Positions 18,409-28,552 are shown, counted from the first letter of the stretch. The stretch is 64,000 nt of DNA from Marinifaba aquimaris (GCF_013328345.1 NZ_JABULX010000004.1:1-64000); one strand, 5' to 3'. The notes: generated by a model not told the origin, from the sequence alone. A program made the numbers and translations.

Positions 18409-19764
18409 GTGGATACGCTACTAATAGTAGAAGATGATTTAGGCATACAAAAATAATTAAAGTGGAGTTTTCCTAACTACCAAGTTGTGTTTGCTGAAGA
18501 TAGAAAGTCTGCAATTGCTGCCATCAGAAGACATGAACCTAAAGTGATCACGCTAGATTTAGGCCTTCCCCCAGATCCTGCCAATGCTAGTGAAGGTTTA
18601 GCGACGTTGACTGAAATCATCAAATTGGCACCACATACTAAAGTTATTGTTATTACAGGTAATACCGATAAAGCCAATGCACTGAAATCAATTGAGTTAG
18701 GTGCCTATGATTTTTATCAAAAGCCAATTGATAATGACACAATAGGCTATGTCGTTAATCGAGCATTTAAACTATACGATTTAGAAGCAGAAAACCGAAA
18801 ACAGCAAAGCGGCCAAGGGCCATTTAGCCGAGTTATTGGTAATAGTCCTCAAATACTGCATGCTTGTAAAATTGCAGAAAGGGTCGCTAAAACTGACATT
18901 ACTACTTTGTTATCTGGTGAAAGTGGAACGGGTAAAGAAGTATTTGCACAAACTATCCATGAAGCCAGTTCTAGAGCCGAAAAACCTTTCATTGCTATCA
19001 ATTGTGCTTCGATTCCAGAAAACTTGCTGGAAAGTGAGTTATTTGGTTATGAAAAAGGCGCATTTACTGGCGCGAATAAAACGACCAAAGGTAAGGTTGA
19101 ATTTGCTCATGGCGGTACATTATTTTTAGATGAAATTGGTGATATGCCGATTGCACTGCAAGCTAAAATGCTTAGATTCCTTCAGGAGCGGGTGATAGAA
19201 AGGGTTGGTGGGCGCAGTGAAATTCCAGTCGATGTGCGTGTCATCTGTGCTACCCACCGTGATTTACCTAAGATGTTTGCCGATGAGCTATTTCGGGAGG
19301 ATTTATATTACCGTGTGGCAGAAATGACTATTAATATTCCGCCATTAAGAGACCGTGAAGCCGATATCATTTTATTGGCGAAGCACTTTTTAAACGCGTT
19401 TAACAAAGAATTTGGCAGAAGTATTAAAGGCTTTAGTGATGATGCCATTCAAGCATTAATGCAACACAGTTGGTCAGGTAACATCCGTGAGTTACAAAAT
19501 AAACTAAAATCTGCGGTTATTATGGCTGAGGCCAATAATATTACATCATTAGATTTGGGGCTTATGTATACAGAAACTCAAGATGAACCCGAATCTTTCA
19601 ATTTAAAAGCCGTTCGTGAAAAAGCTGAAAGTCAGGCGATTCGTAAAGCCCATACATTAGCCAAAGAAAATATCTCAAAAACGGCCGAACTCCTTGGTGT
19701 GACTCGCCCAACACTTTACAATTTAATCGACAAGTATCAATTAGACGATATCAAAAATAATTAA
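18409..19764 (+). pseudogene. prsR: PrsR sigma-54 response regulator with nonsense codon 16
   Basis: The frame opens at GTG 18409 right after prsK with VDTLLIVEDDLGIQK, then TAA at 18454-18456, then continues in the same frame with LKWSFPNYQVVFAEDR. CAA (Gln) is the expected codon, so this is one C-to-T change. The rest is intact: phospho-acceptor Asp50 (codon at 18556), AAA+ Walker A GESGTGKE, the sigma-54 contact loop GAFTGA, and a Fis-type HTH ending (TAELLGVTRPTLYNLI). Internal initiation at GTG 18487 could make a 425-residue protein lacking the first strand and the acidic pocket. PrsR normally activates PEP-CTERM and EPS genes with RpoN. Confidence 0.85.
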
Positions 19765-19775
19765 AGGACTAACTG

Positions 19776-22520
19776 ATGAAAGCGCTCAAACACACTGCGA
19801 TAACTATAGGTTTATGTATTGCCTTGGCAGGTTGTGGTCAAAAATCATTTGAACAGCATTACGCTGATGCTCAACAATTTGTTAAAGAAAGTGATTATAA
19901 CGCTGCAACGATCGAACTAAAAAATGCAATTATTCAAGAGCCAGAAAATGCTCCTGCAAGGGCTTTACTAGGTGAGATTTATTTTGTAAAGGCTGACTTT
20001 AACTCGGCAGAAAAAGAGCTAGAAAGAGCTATAAAGTTGGGCCACGAGAACGATAATACATACAAACTCCTTGCCCGTAGTTACTATTTTAATAACAACT
20101 TAGTAAAGCTTGAAGACACAGTTAAAATAAAGCCATTACCTGTTTTAAAGTACTACTTAGCCTTATCTGAAATCAAAGAAGGCAACGTTGAAAATGCAAT
20201 AACGCTGTTTTCAGATTTAGAAACTACACATATTGACTATATAGCCAAGCTAGCTTCAGCTTTCATAGCATTAAATAAGAAACAAACCGACCAAGCTATC
20301 GCCTCAATTGAAGCTGCCTTGGCATCAGAGTCTGATAACTTTGAATCGTTACTAATCAAAGGTCAGTTAGGCAGTCAAGCAGGAAAATCTGAACTAGCTG
20401 TTGCAGCATACACCCGTTTGACGGAGCTATTTCCACTACATACATATTTTCAGTTGAGGTTAGCATCAGCTTTCATCGCTGATGCCCGATTTGACAAGGC
20501 TAAACCGTTACTTAAACAACTTGAATCTATTTCCCCTGATAATGGTCTCGTAAACCAAATGTTAGGGCAGTTAGCTTTTGAAGAAAAAGATTTCAAAGAG
20601 TCTAAAGAACGTGCTGAGAAGTCGTTACAAGCTCAATTTAAAACGGCCATTAATTATATGGTTGCTGGGGTGAGTGCATATAACCTTGAACAATTTGAAC
20701 AAGCTTACAGTCATTTAGAAGTATTCAAAGGCAAGTTAGCTCCAGAACATCCGGTTCATAAATTGCTCATCGATTTGCAATTCAAATTGGGTTATCAAGA
20801 TGACGCGTTAAAAACACTGAATGCTCTAGATGCTGAGGGTTTAGTTGATACCAATATGTTGATTGCAGCGAGTAATGCTTTGTTAGAGCGAGGCGATGAA
20901 CAAAAAGCAAGTGAGCTGTTACAGTCATCCATTGATAAAGGCACGGCTCAACCGAATGATTTGGTCAAGCAAGGCTTATTGCAATTAAAGCTCGATCAAA
21001 CTGATGCGGGTATTGCATCAATTGAAAAAGCCGTTTCATTGTCAACCGATTCTTCAAAAGCTGAGCAAGTTCTTGCTGCGACATACTTGGCTAATGGCGA
21101 TTACGAAAAAGTGATCGAAATTACCAAGCCTTGGCTTGATAGTGATGATATTGATTTGAAAAACCGTGCTTTGCTATTACTAAGTGCTATGGATAGTGAT
21201 AAAGGCCAATATGAAAGTGCTAAATCTAAATTACAGCAGGTTTTAGCCACAGATAAGCAAAATATCGCTGCACTTTATCAAATGGCTCAATATTACTTTG
21301 AGCAACAGCAGTTTAATGATGCGAAAAATAATGTTGAATTAATTTTAACTAAACAACCAGAGCATCAAGCCAGTTATAAGCTATTACTTCGTGTAGCTAA
21401 GCAAGATAAAAAACTTGCTCCAAATGTACGTGCATATCTTGAAAAAGAAGTTGTTAATTTATCTGAAAAAGCACAAACGCTAAAAACACAAGCACAAGCA
21501 AGTTTTTATATTACCCATCAGTATTATGCTGAAGCTCAAGCCCCGCTAAGAGAACTCGTTGACAAAGGTGTAAAAGGGGCTGAGCTTTTACAGGGGGTGG
21601 TTAATATTCGTCTAGGGCAAGAGCAACAAGCTATTCAAGTTTTTGAGAAACTCCTTATTAAAGAGCCCAATAATTTTGCTGCATTGACGCAACTTTTACC
21701 TTTATATGAATTTAAAGGGTTATACGCGGACGCTATTTCAACCTTAGAGCGTGCGCAAAAGAAAAGTGATAATAGCGGTTTAGATCTCTATCACGCATAT
21801 TTCCGTTCTTTAAAACAAGACCATGTCTCTGAAAGAGAACTAAAGGTTTTTCAAGCCAATGAATCAACGGCCAATCATCCTGTCTTGTTCAAAACTATGG
21901 GCAATATTGCTTTAACCAAAGCACAGTATGAATCGGCTAAAGGTTATTATCAAAAGGCTTACGGTTTAGAAAAAACGCCAATAAACGTTGCGAATTATGC
22001 CAGAGCAACTTTCCAATCTGGTGATGTTGATTCAGCAATTTCTATTCTAGAGGCACATAAAAAAGTTCAAGATGTTCCTTTAGTCAGCACATTGTTATCA
22101 GAGTATTATCTGGCAAAAGGTAATACATCAGAAGCAATTAAGAGTTATGAGCAGTTATTAGTAAAAGATAAAAACAACGTTGTTGCGTTAAACAACTTAG
22201 CTTATCTAACTTTACAGTCTAAACAGTATGAAAAAGCGCTTGAATATGCTCAACAAGCTTTTGAGCTACTTCCTCAGAATCCTGCCGTTTTAGATACTTA
22301 TGCTCAAGCACTTGCTAAAAATGGTAAGGTAGATAAAGCGTTAGGCTATGCTGAACAGGCGGCACGTAAAATGCCCGAGCATAATGAAATAGTCATCAAC
22401 AAAGCCAAGATTCTTATTCAATTGGAAAGAAAAGGTGAAGCTAAAAAAGTGCTTTCTGGTCTGCGTAATCTGTCTAATAAAGAGCAACAAGAAGTCGACG
22501 CACTCAATCAATCGCTCTAA
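19776..22520 (+). CDS. prsT: XrtA/PEP-CTERM system TPR-repeat lipoprotein PrsT
   Basis: This 914-residue lipoprotein has lipobox LAGC (Cys20) followed by some 20 TPR-like repeats over nearly the whole length (for example NAPARALLGEIYF, NNVVALNNLAYLTLQSKQYEKAL, QNPAVLDTYAQALAKNGK). Length and position behind prsK/prsR match PrsT (TIGR02917). It is probably a periplasmic scaffold for secretion or assembly of the polysaccharide. Its exact partners are unknown. It starts 11 bases after prsR with AAAGGA ahead of ATG, so it is probably co-transcribed with prsK/prsR. The reading frame is undamaged. Confidence 0.94.
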   Translation: MKALKHTAITIGLCIALAGCGQKSFEQHYADAQQFVKESDYNAATIELKNAIIQEPENAPARALLGEIYFVKADFNSAEKELERAIKLGHENDNTYKLLARSYYFNNNLVKLEDTVKIKPLPVLKYYLALSEIKEGNVENAITLFSDLETTHIDYIAKLASAFIALNKKQTDQAIASIEAALASESDNFESLLIKGQLGSQAGKSELAVAAYTRLTELFPLHTYFQLRLASAFIADARFDKAKPLLKQLESISPDNGLVNQMLGQLAFEEKDFKESKERAEKSLQAQFKTAINYMVAGVSAYNLEQFEQAYSHLEVFKGKLAPEHPVHKLLIDLQFKLGYQDDALKTLNALDAEGLVDTNMLIAASNALLERGDEQKASELLQSSIDKGTAQPNDLVKQGLLQLKLDQTDAGIASIEKAVSLSTDSSKAEQVLAATYLANGDYEKVIEITKPWLDSDDIDLKNRALLLLSAMDSDKGQYESAKSKLQQVLATDKQNIAALYQMAQYYFEQQQFNDAKNNVELILTKQPEHQASYKLLLRVAKQDKKLAPNVRAYLEKEVVNLSEKAQTLKTQAQASFYITHQYYAEAQAPLRELVDKGVKGAELLQGVVNIRLGQEQQAIQVFEKLLIKEPNNFAALTQLLPLYEFKGLYADAISTLERAQKKSDNSGLDLYHAYFRSLKQDHVSERELKVFQANESTANHPVLFKTMGNIALTKAQYESAKGYYQKAYGLEKTPINVANYARATFQSGDVDSAISILEAHKKVQDVPLVSTLLSEYYLAKGNTSEAIKSYEQLLVKDKNNVVALNNLAYLTLQSKQYEKALEYAQQAFELLPQNPAVLDTYAQALAKNGKVDKALGYAEQAARKMPEHNEIVINKAKILIQLERKGEAKKVLSGLRNLSNKEQQEVDALNQSL

Positions 22521-22538
22521 TTGTTAAAAAACGACCTT

Positions 22539-22576
22539 AAAAAAGCCTTATTGAATATTCGATAAGGCTTTTTTTA
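22539..22576 (+). terminator. Intrinsic terminator after prsT
   Basis: AAAAAGCCTTAT pairs with ATAAGGCTTTTT around a 10-base loop and is followed by a T-rich tail. It closes the long rightward polysaccharide/regulatory block. Confidence 0.9.
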
Positions 22577-22639
22577 TTTTGTGATAAAAATACATAGCCC
22601 AGTAAATAAATCGATTGATAAAGGGAGTAGGAGTACATT

Positions 22640-23218
22640 ATGTTTTCTCCAATTATTCTAGAAAATGACCGAGTCAGATTAGAGCCCGTTGCTCATTGTC
22701 ACATCAGTGGCTTAGAACAAGTGATAAACGAAGGAAAGCTCGATAAGCTCTTTTTTACATTTGTTCCCAGCCCCAATCAACTCAATCATTTTGTTAATGA
22801 TGCTGAAAAGCTGCTAAGCAGTAACACTGGTATAGCTTTCACCATTTTTGATAAATCGCAGATGAGGATTATTGGCTCAACACGATTATTCCGTGCTGAT
22901 TTAGCACATAAAAGAGCGGAGATAGGTTTTACATTTATTAGCCCCTCTAGCCAAGGATCTGGAATAAATATTGAAATGAAGAGGCTTATGTTAACTTATG
23001 CATTCGAACAATTAGACCTCAATAGAATTGAGTTTTTGACTGACTTTCTTAACCACAGATCTCGTCGTGCAATACTGAAACTAGGTGCAAAAGAAGAGGG
23101 AGTTATCAGAAACCATATGGTAATGAGAGATGGACGTATTCGTGATTCAATCGTTTATAGCATTATTAAAAATGAATGGCCTGGTGTTAAACAACATCTA
23201 GCATTTAACAGAGCTTAA
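22640..23218 (+). CDS. GNAT-family acetyltransferase (RimJ/RimL type)
   Basis: This 192-residue protein has an N-terminal ILENDRVRLEPV strand, typical of RimJ/RimL-like N-acetyltransferases. The acetyl-CoA-binding region is around GSGINIEMKRLMLTYAFEQL, and the late DFLNHRSRRAILKLGAKEEG helix matches the family's 'N..S..v..klGf..EG' motif. AGGAG lies just before ATG 22640. It is a single gene behind the prsT terminator. The acceptor amine is not predictable. Confidence 0.88.
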   Translation: MFSPIILENDRVRLEPVAHCHISGLEQVINEGKLDKLFFTFVPSPNQLNHFVNDAEKLLSSNTGIAFTIFDKSQMRIIGSTRLFRADLAHKRAEIGFTFISPSSQGSGINIEMKRLMLTYAFEQLDLNRIEFLTDFLNHRSRRAILKLGAKEEGVIRNHMVMRDGRIRDSIVYSIIKNEWPGVKQHLAFNRA

Positions 23219-23323
23219 CAATCACACTATTGCTTACACTATATTTATTACATTTTTATTAATGCGTGGAGTTTTTTGGCTACAATATAAATAACCCAGC
23301 CAAATAAGGTGTAATTTAAGTTG

Positions 23324-23593
23324 ATGAAAAGATTAGTATTCGTTTTGACTGCCTTTTTGTCTATTGGTTGTAGTCAGTCAATTGACGTTGATAAAAAAGT
23401 AACGGCCACGTTCCCAGAGAAAAATACTGGGCAAACTACAGAAACTTCAAAGACAGATGATACCGCAAATTCAGAATCACGGAAAAACAGTGAAGAAGGT
23501 ATCAAGTCTTGCCAATTTAAATTTAATCGATACTCGAGCCGTTCGGCGCTAGAACAGATGAATTGTCAAAGCCGCTTAAGTCGAGCATCTTAA
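23324..23593 (+). CDS. Small putative lipoprotein
   Basis: The product is 89 residues from ATG 23324, preferred over an adjacent TTG three bases upstream. A short signal with lipobox LSIGC (Cys16) is followed by a polar, Thr/Asp/Ser-rich linker and a compact C-terminal block containing two Cys residues (SCQFKFNRY and QMNCQSRL). Not recognised. The stop codon lies inside the 3' arm of a terminator hairpin. Confidence 0.6.
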   Translation: MKRLVFVLTAFLSIGCSQSIDVDKKVTATFPEKNTGQTTETSKTDDTANSESRKNSEEGIKSCQFKFNRYSSRSALEQMNCQSRLSRAS

Positions 23594-23602
23594 GCGGTTC
23601 TT
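23572..23602. terminator. Hairpin between convergent genes, overlapping the lipoprotein stop
   Basis: CCGCTTAAG (23572-23580) pairs perfectly with CTTAAGCGG (23589-23597) around an 8-base loop and is followed by TTCTTTT. The stop codon of the small lipoprotein is within the second arm. It probably terminates the rightward transcript. The tail for the leftward gene is poor. Confidence 0.75.
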
Positions 23603-24022
23603 TTACTTCTTATTTAATTTTTTTAACCCTAACCCCATGTATTGACCTTGCCAACGGGCATAATAACAAGCACCGTAGAAGAACAGGCTAGCCAAAACTA
23701 ATTCAATAATAGCTAAATATCGCTCATCAGGCTCGGCATAAATCATGGTTAAGCTATGTAAAAAGTAAAACATAGTTAAAAAATTAACCCAAGCATAGGT
23801 ATAAGGTTTTCCTTGTATTAAACCTTTCATAGGGAAAAATAAAGGTAACCACCAAAGTGTTAGTAAAAAGGCGCTAGATATAGCCTCATGAGGTGCTAAG
23901 ACTAGATGCCACATTGGCACTAATATAAAAAGTCCCCAGTAGCCGGTTAGGGCAATTCTTTTTGCTTGCTGAATTTTGATTAATTGCTTATCGACGTCAA
24001 AGTCTTTTTTTTGCTCGGTCAT
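23603..24022 (-). CDS. DUF2069 inner-membrane protein
   Basis: This 139-residue protein has four hydrophobic helices and a FFPMKGLIQGKPYTYAWVNF core with an LTMIYAEPDERYLA loop, which matches the small DUF2069 membrane family found in gammaproteobacteria, often near wrbA. Function is unknown. It lies 18 bases after wrbA and is probably co-transcribed with it. Confidence 0.85.
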   Translation of the reverse strand: MTEQKKDFDVDKQLIKIQQAKRIALTGYWGLFILVPMWHLVLAPHEAISSAFLLTLWWLPLFFPMKGLIQGKPYTYAWVNFLTMFYFLHSLTMIYAEPDERYLAIIELVLASLFFYGACYYARWQGQYMGLGLKKLNKK

Positions 24023-24040
24023 GATCTTTTCTAAATGTTA

Positions 24041-24969
<929 letters not shown>

Positions 24970-24971
24970 GA

Positions 24972-26423
24972 TTATAAGCTCTTTATCATTGCTTCTTCTT
25001 CTCGAAGCTGTTTGATTCTTGCAGAAATACGCTTTTTATCTGCAAGGTGGTTTTTTGGTGTTTTGTTATGTGCTGTATGCAGTTCATCAATCGCTTGAGG
25101 GAAAGCCAATTTTTGGGCATATACTTCAGCTTTTGTTTGATGGTAATGGCTAGACATTTCGGCGCCTTTATAAGCATCTGTTAGTAAAAGCCATGCTAAG
25201 TGGTTTCCTTTATCATAAAGGGTAAAATCTTTTAGCATATCAATCGCACGTTTATAATCTTTTTGCATGATTAACATGTTGGCGTGATTTAAAACGATGA
25301 CCTGATTATTAGGTTGTTTTGCCGCCATATCCAAAAGCATTTTATCGGCTTTATCAAACGCTTTTAAGCCAATGTAAGTATCAGTTAGCGCATCAATGAA
25401 ATAGAGGTTATCGCTATCCAAGGATCTCAATTGCGATAATATCTCTTCAGCCTGACGATACTTTTTATTTTCTAAATAAGCTAAAGCTAAGCCGTAATTT
25501 AAATAAACCGTTTCATAGTCACTGGCATGCTTTAATCGCTCGGTCAATTTTTCAATATGATAGTCAGCATCTTGGCGATACCTAACTGCTAAACGAATTT
25601 TCACTAATTGAAAATCTAAGCTTTCTGGGTACATTCTATGAGGCAGGGTATCGACGCGACTTTTAATGTCAGCCATACGAGATTCTGGCAAAGGGTGAGA
25701 ATAAAGCATGGGAGGTAATTTCGAGCTATAACGCGTTTTTTCAGCCATTCGGCCAAAAAACGTTTCAGCACCTTTGGGATCAAAACCTGCTGCGGTCAAA
25801 GTATCAAGGCCGATGCGATCGGCTTCTTTTTCGTTATGTCTGGTGTAGTTTAGTTGTAACTGTTGCTGTCCTGCGACAGTTGACATAAGGGCTGCACTAC
25901 CTACTGTTGGGTTAACAATCGTGGCAACGATTGCACCTATCATTGCAGCAGTACTAAGCGGTGTTACTTGCTGCATTTTTTCTGTGCGCCTGGCTATATG
26001 CCTTTGTGTCACGTGTGCAATTTCGTGCGCAACAACAGAAGCTAATTCACTTTCAGTTTGCGCCTCAAACATCGTTTGATTATGAATAACTACAGTACCG
26101 CCAAATGTTGCAAAAGCATTGATACTGTTGGCATTGATGACACTGAAATCAAAATTAAATTTAACGTTATCTGATTTAGCAAGGAGTCGATTGCCCAAAT
26201 CATTTATATATTCATCTACAATAGGGTCTTGAATAATAGGCGCTGAACCTTGCAATTGTCTTCGAATGACATTGCCCATTAGCCTTTCTTTTTCTAGGCT
26301 AAGAACACTAGCAGCAGCTGTGCCAATTTCTGGTAAATCATTTTTTGCTGATATTGAGCTTGCCGCAGCCACAGATACAGTTAAGCCGAACACTAGGCTG
26401 ATTGCTTTTATTAGGGTTTTCAA
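24972..26423 (-). CDS. bepA: Periplasmic M48 metalloprotease/chaperone with TPRs (BepA/YfgC)
   Basis: The product is 483 residues with a signal peptide (about 1-26), the M48 zinc motif HEIAH (His133-His137), the third ligand region NEKEADRIG and C-terminal TPR helices (from about 300). This is the domain order of BepA, which assists and quality-controls outer-membrane protein assembly such as LptD. The neighbouring arsC and the nearby perM copy the E. coli gene set. A gap of 2 bases to arsC indicates an operon. Confidence 0.93.
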   Translation of the reverse strand: MKTLIKAISLVFGLTVSVAAASSISAKNDLPEIGTAAASVLSLEKERLMGNVIRRQLQGSAPIIQDPIVDEYINDLGNRLLAKSDNVKFNFDFSVINANSINAFATFGGTVVIHNQTMFEAQTESELASVVAHEIAHVTQRHIARRTEKMQQVTPLSTAAMIGAIVATIVNPTVGSAALMSTVAGQQQLQLNYTRHNEKEADRIGLDTLTAAGFDPKGAETFFGRMAEKTRYSSKLPPMLYSHPLPESRMADIKSRVDTLPHRMYPESLDFQLVKIRLAVRYRQDADYHIEKLTERLKHASDYETVYLNYGLALAYLENKKYRQAEEILSQLRSLDSDNLYFIDALTDTYIGLKAFDKADKMLLDMAAKQPNNQVIVLNHANMLIMQKDYKRAIDMLKDFTLYDKGNHLAWLLLTDAYKGAEMSSHYHQTKAEVYAQKLAFPQAIDELHTAHNKTPKNHLADKKRISARIKQLREEEAMIKSL

Positions 26424-26463
26424 AAAATGGTCCGATTTAAAAATTAATAACTGAAAAAAATAT

Positions 26464-27126
26464 CTAGTCTTGGCTAGGTGTTTGTAAGCCGTTGATAACT
26501 AGGCCTTGCAGGTCGTCATCATCGAGCCTTTTCTGTTGCTCTTGATAATACTGACGAATGCTGACCCCATCAACTTTAACTATGTCGACTTGTGTTTTGA
26601 GATAACCTATTAGGTCTTCTACCAGCTCAATTGTGTACTCTATGAGCGCTATATCACCTTTGTCGCCTTGAGTGCAGGTAAACGTAATAAACTTATGGAG
26701 CTGATTCACGCGACATAATAGTTTCATTGTCATCGGGTCCCAAACGTTAAACTCCACTAATCGATGGTTTTTAATAAATTGGTCGATTTCTTTATCTTTA
26801 GCATAAGGAAAGCAATGTATTTCAAAACCGCGATCCGTAAAAAGTTGATATAAGGCAATACGTGGCTTTTTATTAGTATGGACATTGTTATCTCCATCGA
26901 TGTAGCCGTCGAGTAGATCCAAGTTCCAGTTGTGTTTGTCTAAAATGCGTTTTAATGCATTATCAAACCCCATGGAATTGAGGTTTTCAACTTCGCTAAC
27001 AGAGGATGCAATGAGGTGATAAAAAGCTGGCATCTCCCCCCAATTTAACTGCTTTTTATAGCGGTTAATATCCTTTAATTTAGGATTTTCAGGTAATATT
27101 GGGCGATTGATAGAGCTCGATGACAT
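26464..27126 (-). CDS. Hypothetical protein, unrecognised family
   Basis: This 220-residue soluble-looking protein has no signal peptide and no membrane segments. It contains a Trp/Asp-rich region (LDKHNWNLDLLDGYIDG), a mixed alpha/beta middle (IALYQLFTDRGFEIHCF and FNVWDPMTMKLLCRV) and a charged helical tail with a KRLDDDD stretch. I do not recognise the family. It lies 40 bases upstream of bepA on the same strand, and diverges from the TusA-like gene across 87 bases. It may share the bepA promoter. Confidence 0.7.
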   Translation of the reverse strand: MSSSSINRPILPENPKLKDINRYKKQLNWGEMPAFYHLIASSVSEVENLNSMGFDNALKRILDKHNWNLDLLDGYIDGDNNVHTNKKPRIALYQLFTDRGFEIHCFPYAKDKEIDQFIKNHRLVEFNVWDPMTMKLLCRVNQLHKFITFTCTQGDKGDIALIEYTIELVEDLIGYLKTQVDIVKVDGVSIRQYYQEQQKRLDDDDLQGLVINGLQTPSQD

Positions 27127-27213
27127 CTTGATCCTCTAAGTGAAATTCTAGATACTGGACAACTAAAACAAATAATAGTTCCAACTCGGTTGAACTCACT
27201 AAAGTAAATCAAC

Positions 27214-27441
27214 ATGCAACACTTTCTGGATGCGACATCATTAAAATGTCCTATGCCTTTATTGAAGCTTAAGTTATTGCTCAAAAAGTGCGAGCTGTGC
27301 GACACAATTGAATTGCTGGTTGCCGATAACGCTTCTGTTAAGGATATTCCAGCGTGGGCTGAAAAGAAAGGCTATCTTGTGCAATGCAACAAAATTAATA
27401 ATCACGTTGTTTCAATTATGATCAAGTTTAAGGAATGTTAG
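27214..27441 (+). CDS. TusA/SirA-family sulfurtransferase-like protein
   Basis: The product is 75 residues with the family CPMP motif (Cys12) near the N-terminus, preceded by LDATSLKCPMPLLK, and a VKDIPAWAEKKGY helix. TusA-like proteins carry persulfide sulfur for tRNA thiolation or other pathways. This copy beside perM is a paralogue type common in marine gammaproteobacteria, so the name tusA is not assigned. Its TAG is followed immediately by the GTG of the permease. Confidence 0.88.
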   Translation: MQHFLDATSLKCPMPLLKLKLLLKKCELCDTIELLVADNASVKDIPAWAEKKGYLVQCNKINNHVVSIMIKFKEC

Positions 27442-28506
27442 GTGTTTGAAATTATAAAAAGTTGGTATCAAAACCGATTTTCTGACCCTGATGCGGTGAC
27501 ATTAGCTTTAATTATATTACTGTCTTTTGCCATTGCTTTTTTTGTCGGCGATATACTTGCGCCCGTTTTTGTTGCCATTGTTATTGCTTATTTGCTGGAA
27601 TGGCCAGTAAGTAAACTTTGCCAATTGGGCTGTCGTCGAACATTTGCTGTAGTTGGGGTACTGATTCTCTTTTTATGGCTAACCATCATGATGTTTGTGG
27701 GCCTAGTTCCGCTAATATGGCAACAAGCCAGCCATTTAATAAATGAATCGCCACAAATACTTGCGCAGGCACAAGACGCGCTTTTAACTATTCCTGAAGA
27801 ATATCCAACCCTCGTTAGTGCAGAGCAGGTGACTCATGTTATAGAAGGCGTGAGTGACAAGATAATAAGTGCCAGCCAAAGTTTAATTACTGCATCATTT
27901 GAATCATTAGTTACTTTGATGGCGTTGTTAATTTATTTGGTGTTAGTTCCGTTAATGGTCTTTTTTATGCTCAAAGATAAATCTGAACTGGTTGCGGGTA
28001 TTGTGAGGTTTTTACCTAATCAAAGAAAGTTAGCAGTCAAGGTTTGGCATGAAATGAACGGTCAGATTGGCAACTATATACAAGGTAAAGTTATTGAGAT
28101 CCTCATCGTGGGTATTGCCAGTGTAATTGTCTTTTTATTACTTGATTTAAGGTATGCCGTATTACTTGGTGTTGCCGTTGGTCTTTCTGTTTTAATTCCG
28201 TATATTGGTGCTGCAGTGGTGACGATCCCCGTTGCTGTTGTCGCGCTTTTTCAATTTGGTATATCCGCTGAGTTTTGGTATGTGATGATCGCTTACGGCA
28301 TTATTCAAGCTATAGATGGTAATGTGATCGTACCTTTACTGTTTTCGCAAGCGGTGAATCTCCACCCTGTTGTTATTATCATTGCCGTTTTATTTTTCGG
28401 TGGGCTTTGGGGCTTTTGGGGCATATTTTTTGCGATACCTCTAGCCACATTAATCAAAGCTATTTTAAATGCTTGGCCAAATATGGATACCGAACAAGAG
28501 GCATAA
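27442..28506 (+). CDS. perM: AI-2E family transporter / PerM-like permease
   Basis: The product is 354 residues starting at GTG directly after the TusA-like stop. It has seven to eight membrane helices with the family's central soluble segment and the conserved LLDLRYAVLLGVAVGLSVLIPYIG stretch split around residue 240, plus a late FGGLWGFWGIFFAIPL helix. The family includes AI-2 exporters and Na+/H+ antiporters. The substrate here is unknown. The gene is closed by a strong hairpin. Confidence 0.9.
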   Translation: MFEIIKSWYQNRFSDPDAVTLALIILLSFAIAFFVGDILAPVFVAIVIAYLLEWPVSKLCQLGCRRTFAVVGVLILFLWLTIMMFVGLVPLIWQQASHLINESPQILAQAQDALLTIPEEYPTLVSAEQVTHVIEGVSDKIISASQSLITASFESLVTLMALLIYLVLVPLMVFFMLKDKSELVAGIVRFLPNQRKLAVKVWHEMNGQIGNYIQGKVIEILIVGIASVIVFLLLDLRYAVLLGVAVGLSVLIPYIGAAVVTIPVAVVALFQFGISAEFWYVMIAYGIIQAIDGNVIVPLLFSQAVNLHPVVIIIAVLFFGGLWGFWGIFFAIPLATLIKAILNAWPNMDTEQEA

Positions 28507-28532
28507 AAAAAAGCGGCATAGCCGCTTTTTTT
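28506..28532. terminator. Bidirectional terminator between perM and bcp
   Basis: A-rich AAAAGCGGC, an ATA loop and GCCGCTTTTTTT give a perfect stem with A and T tracts on both sides. It serves the convergent perM and bcp transcripts. Confidence 0.92.
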
Positions 28533-28552
28533 ATTTGTTTTAAACGAGTGAG

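Noticed and set aside
18454-18456. Stop-codon reassignment (TAA as Gln) to explain the prsR and nucleotidyltransferase stops
   Set aside because: Many other genes here end normally at TAA, including the TAATG-coupled pairs, and a prfA of normal RF1 type is present.
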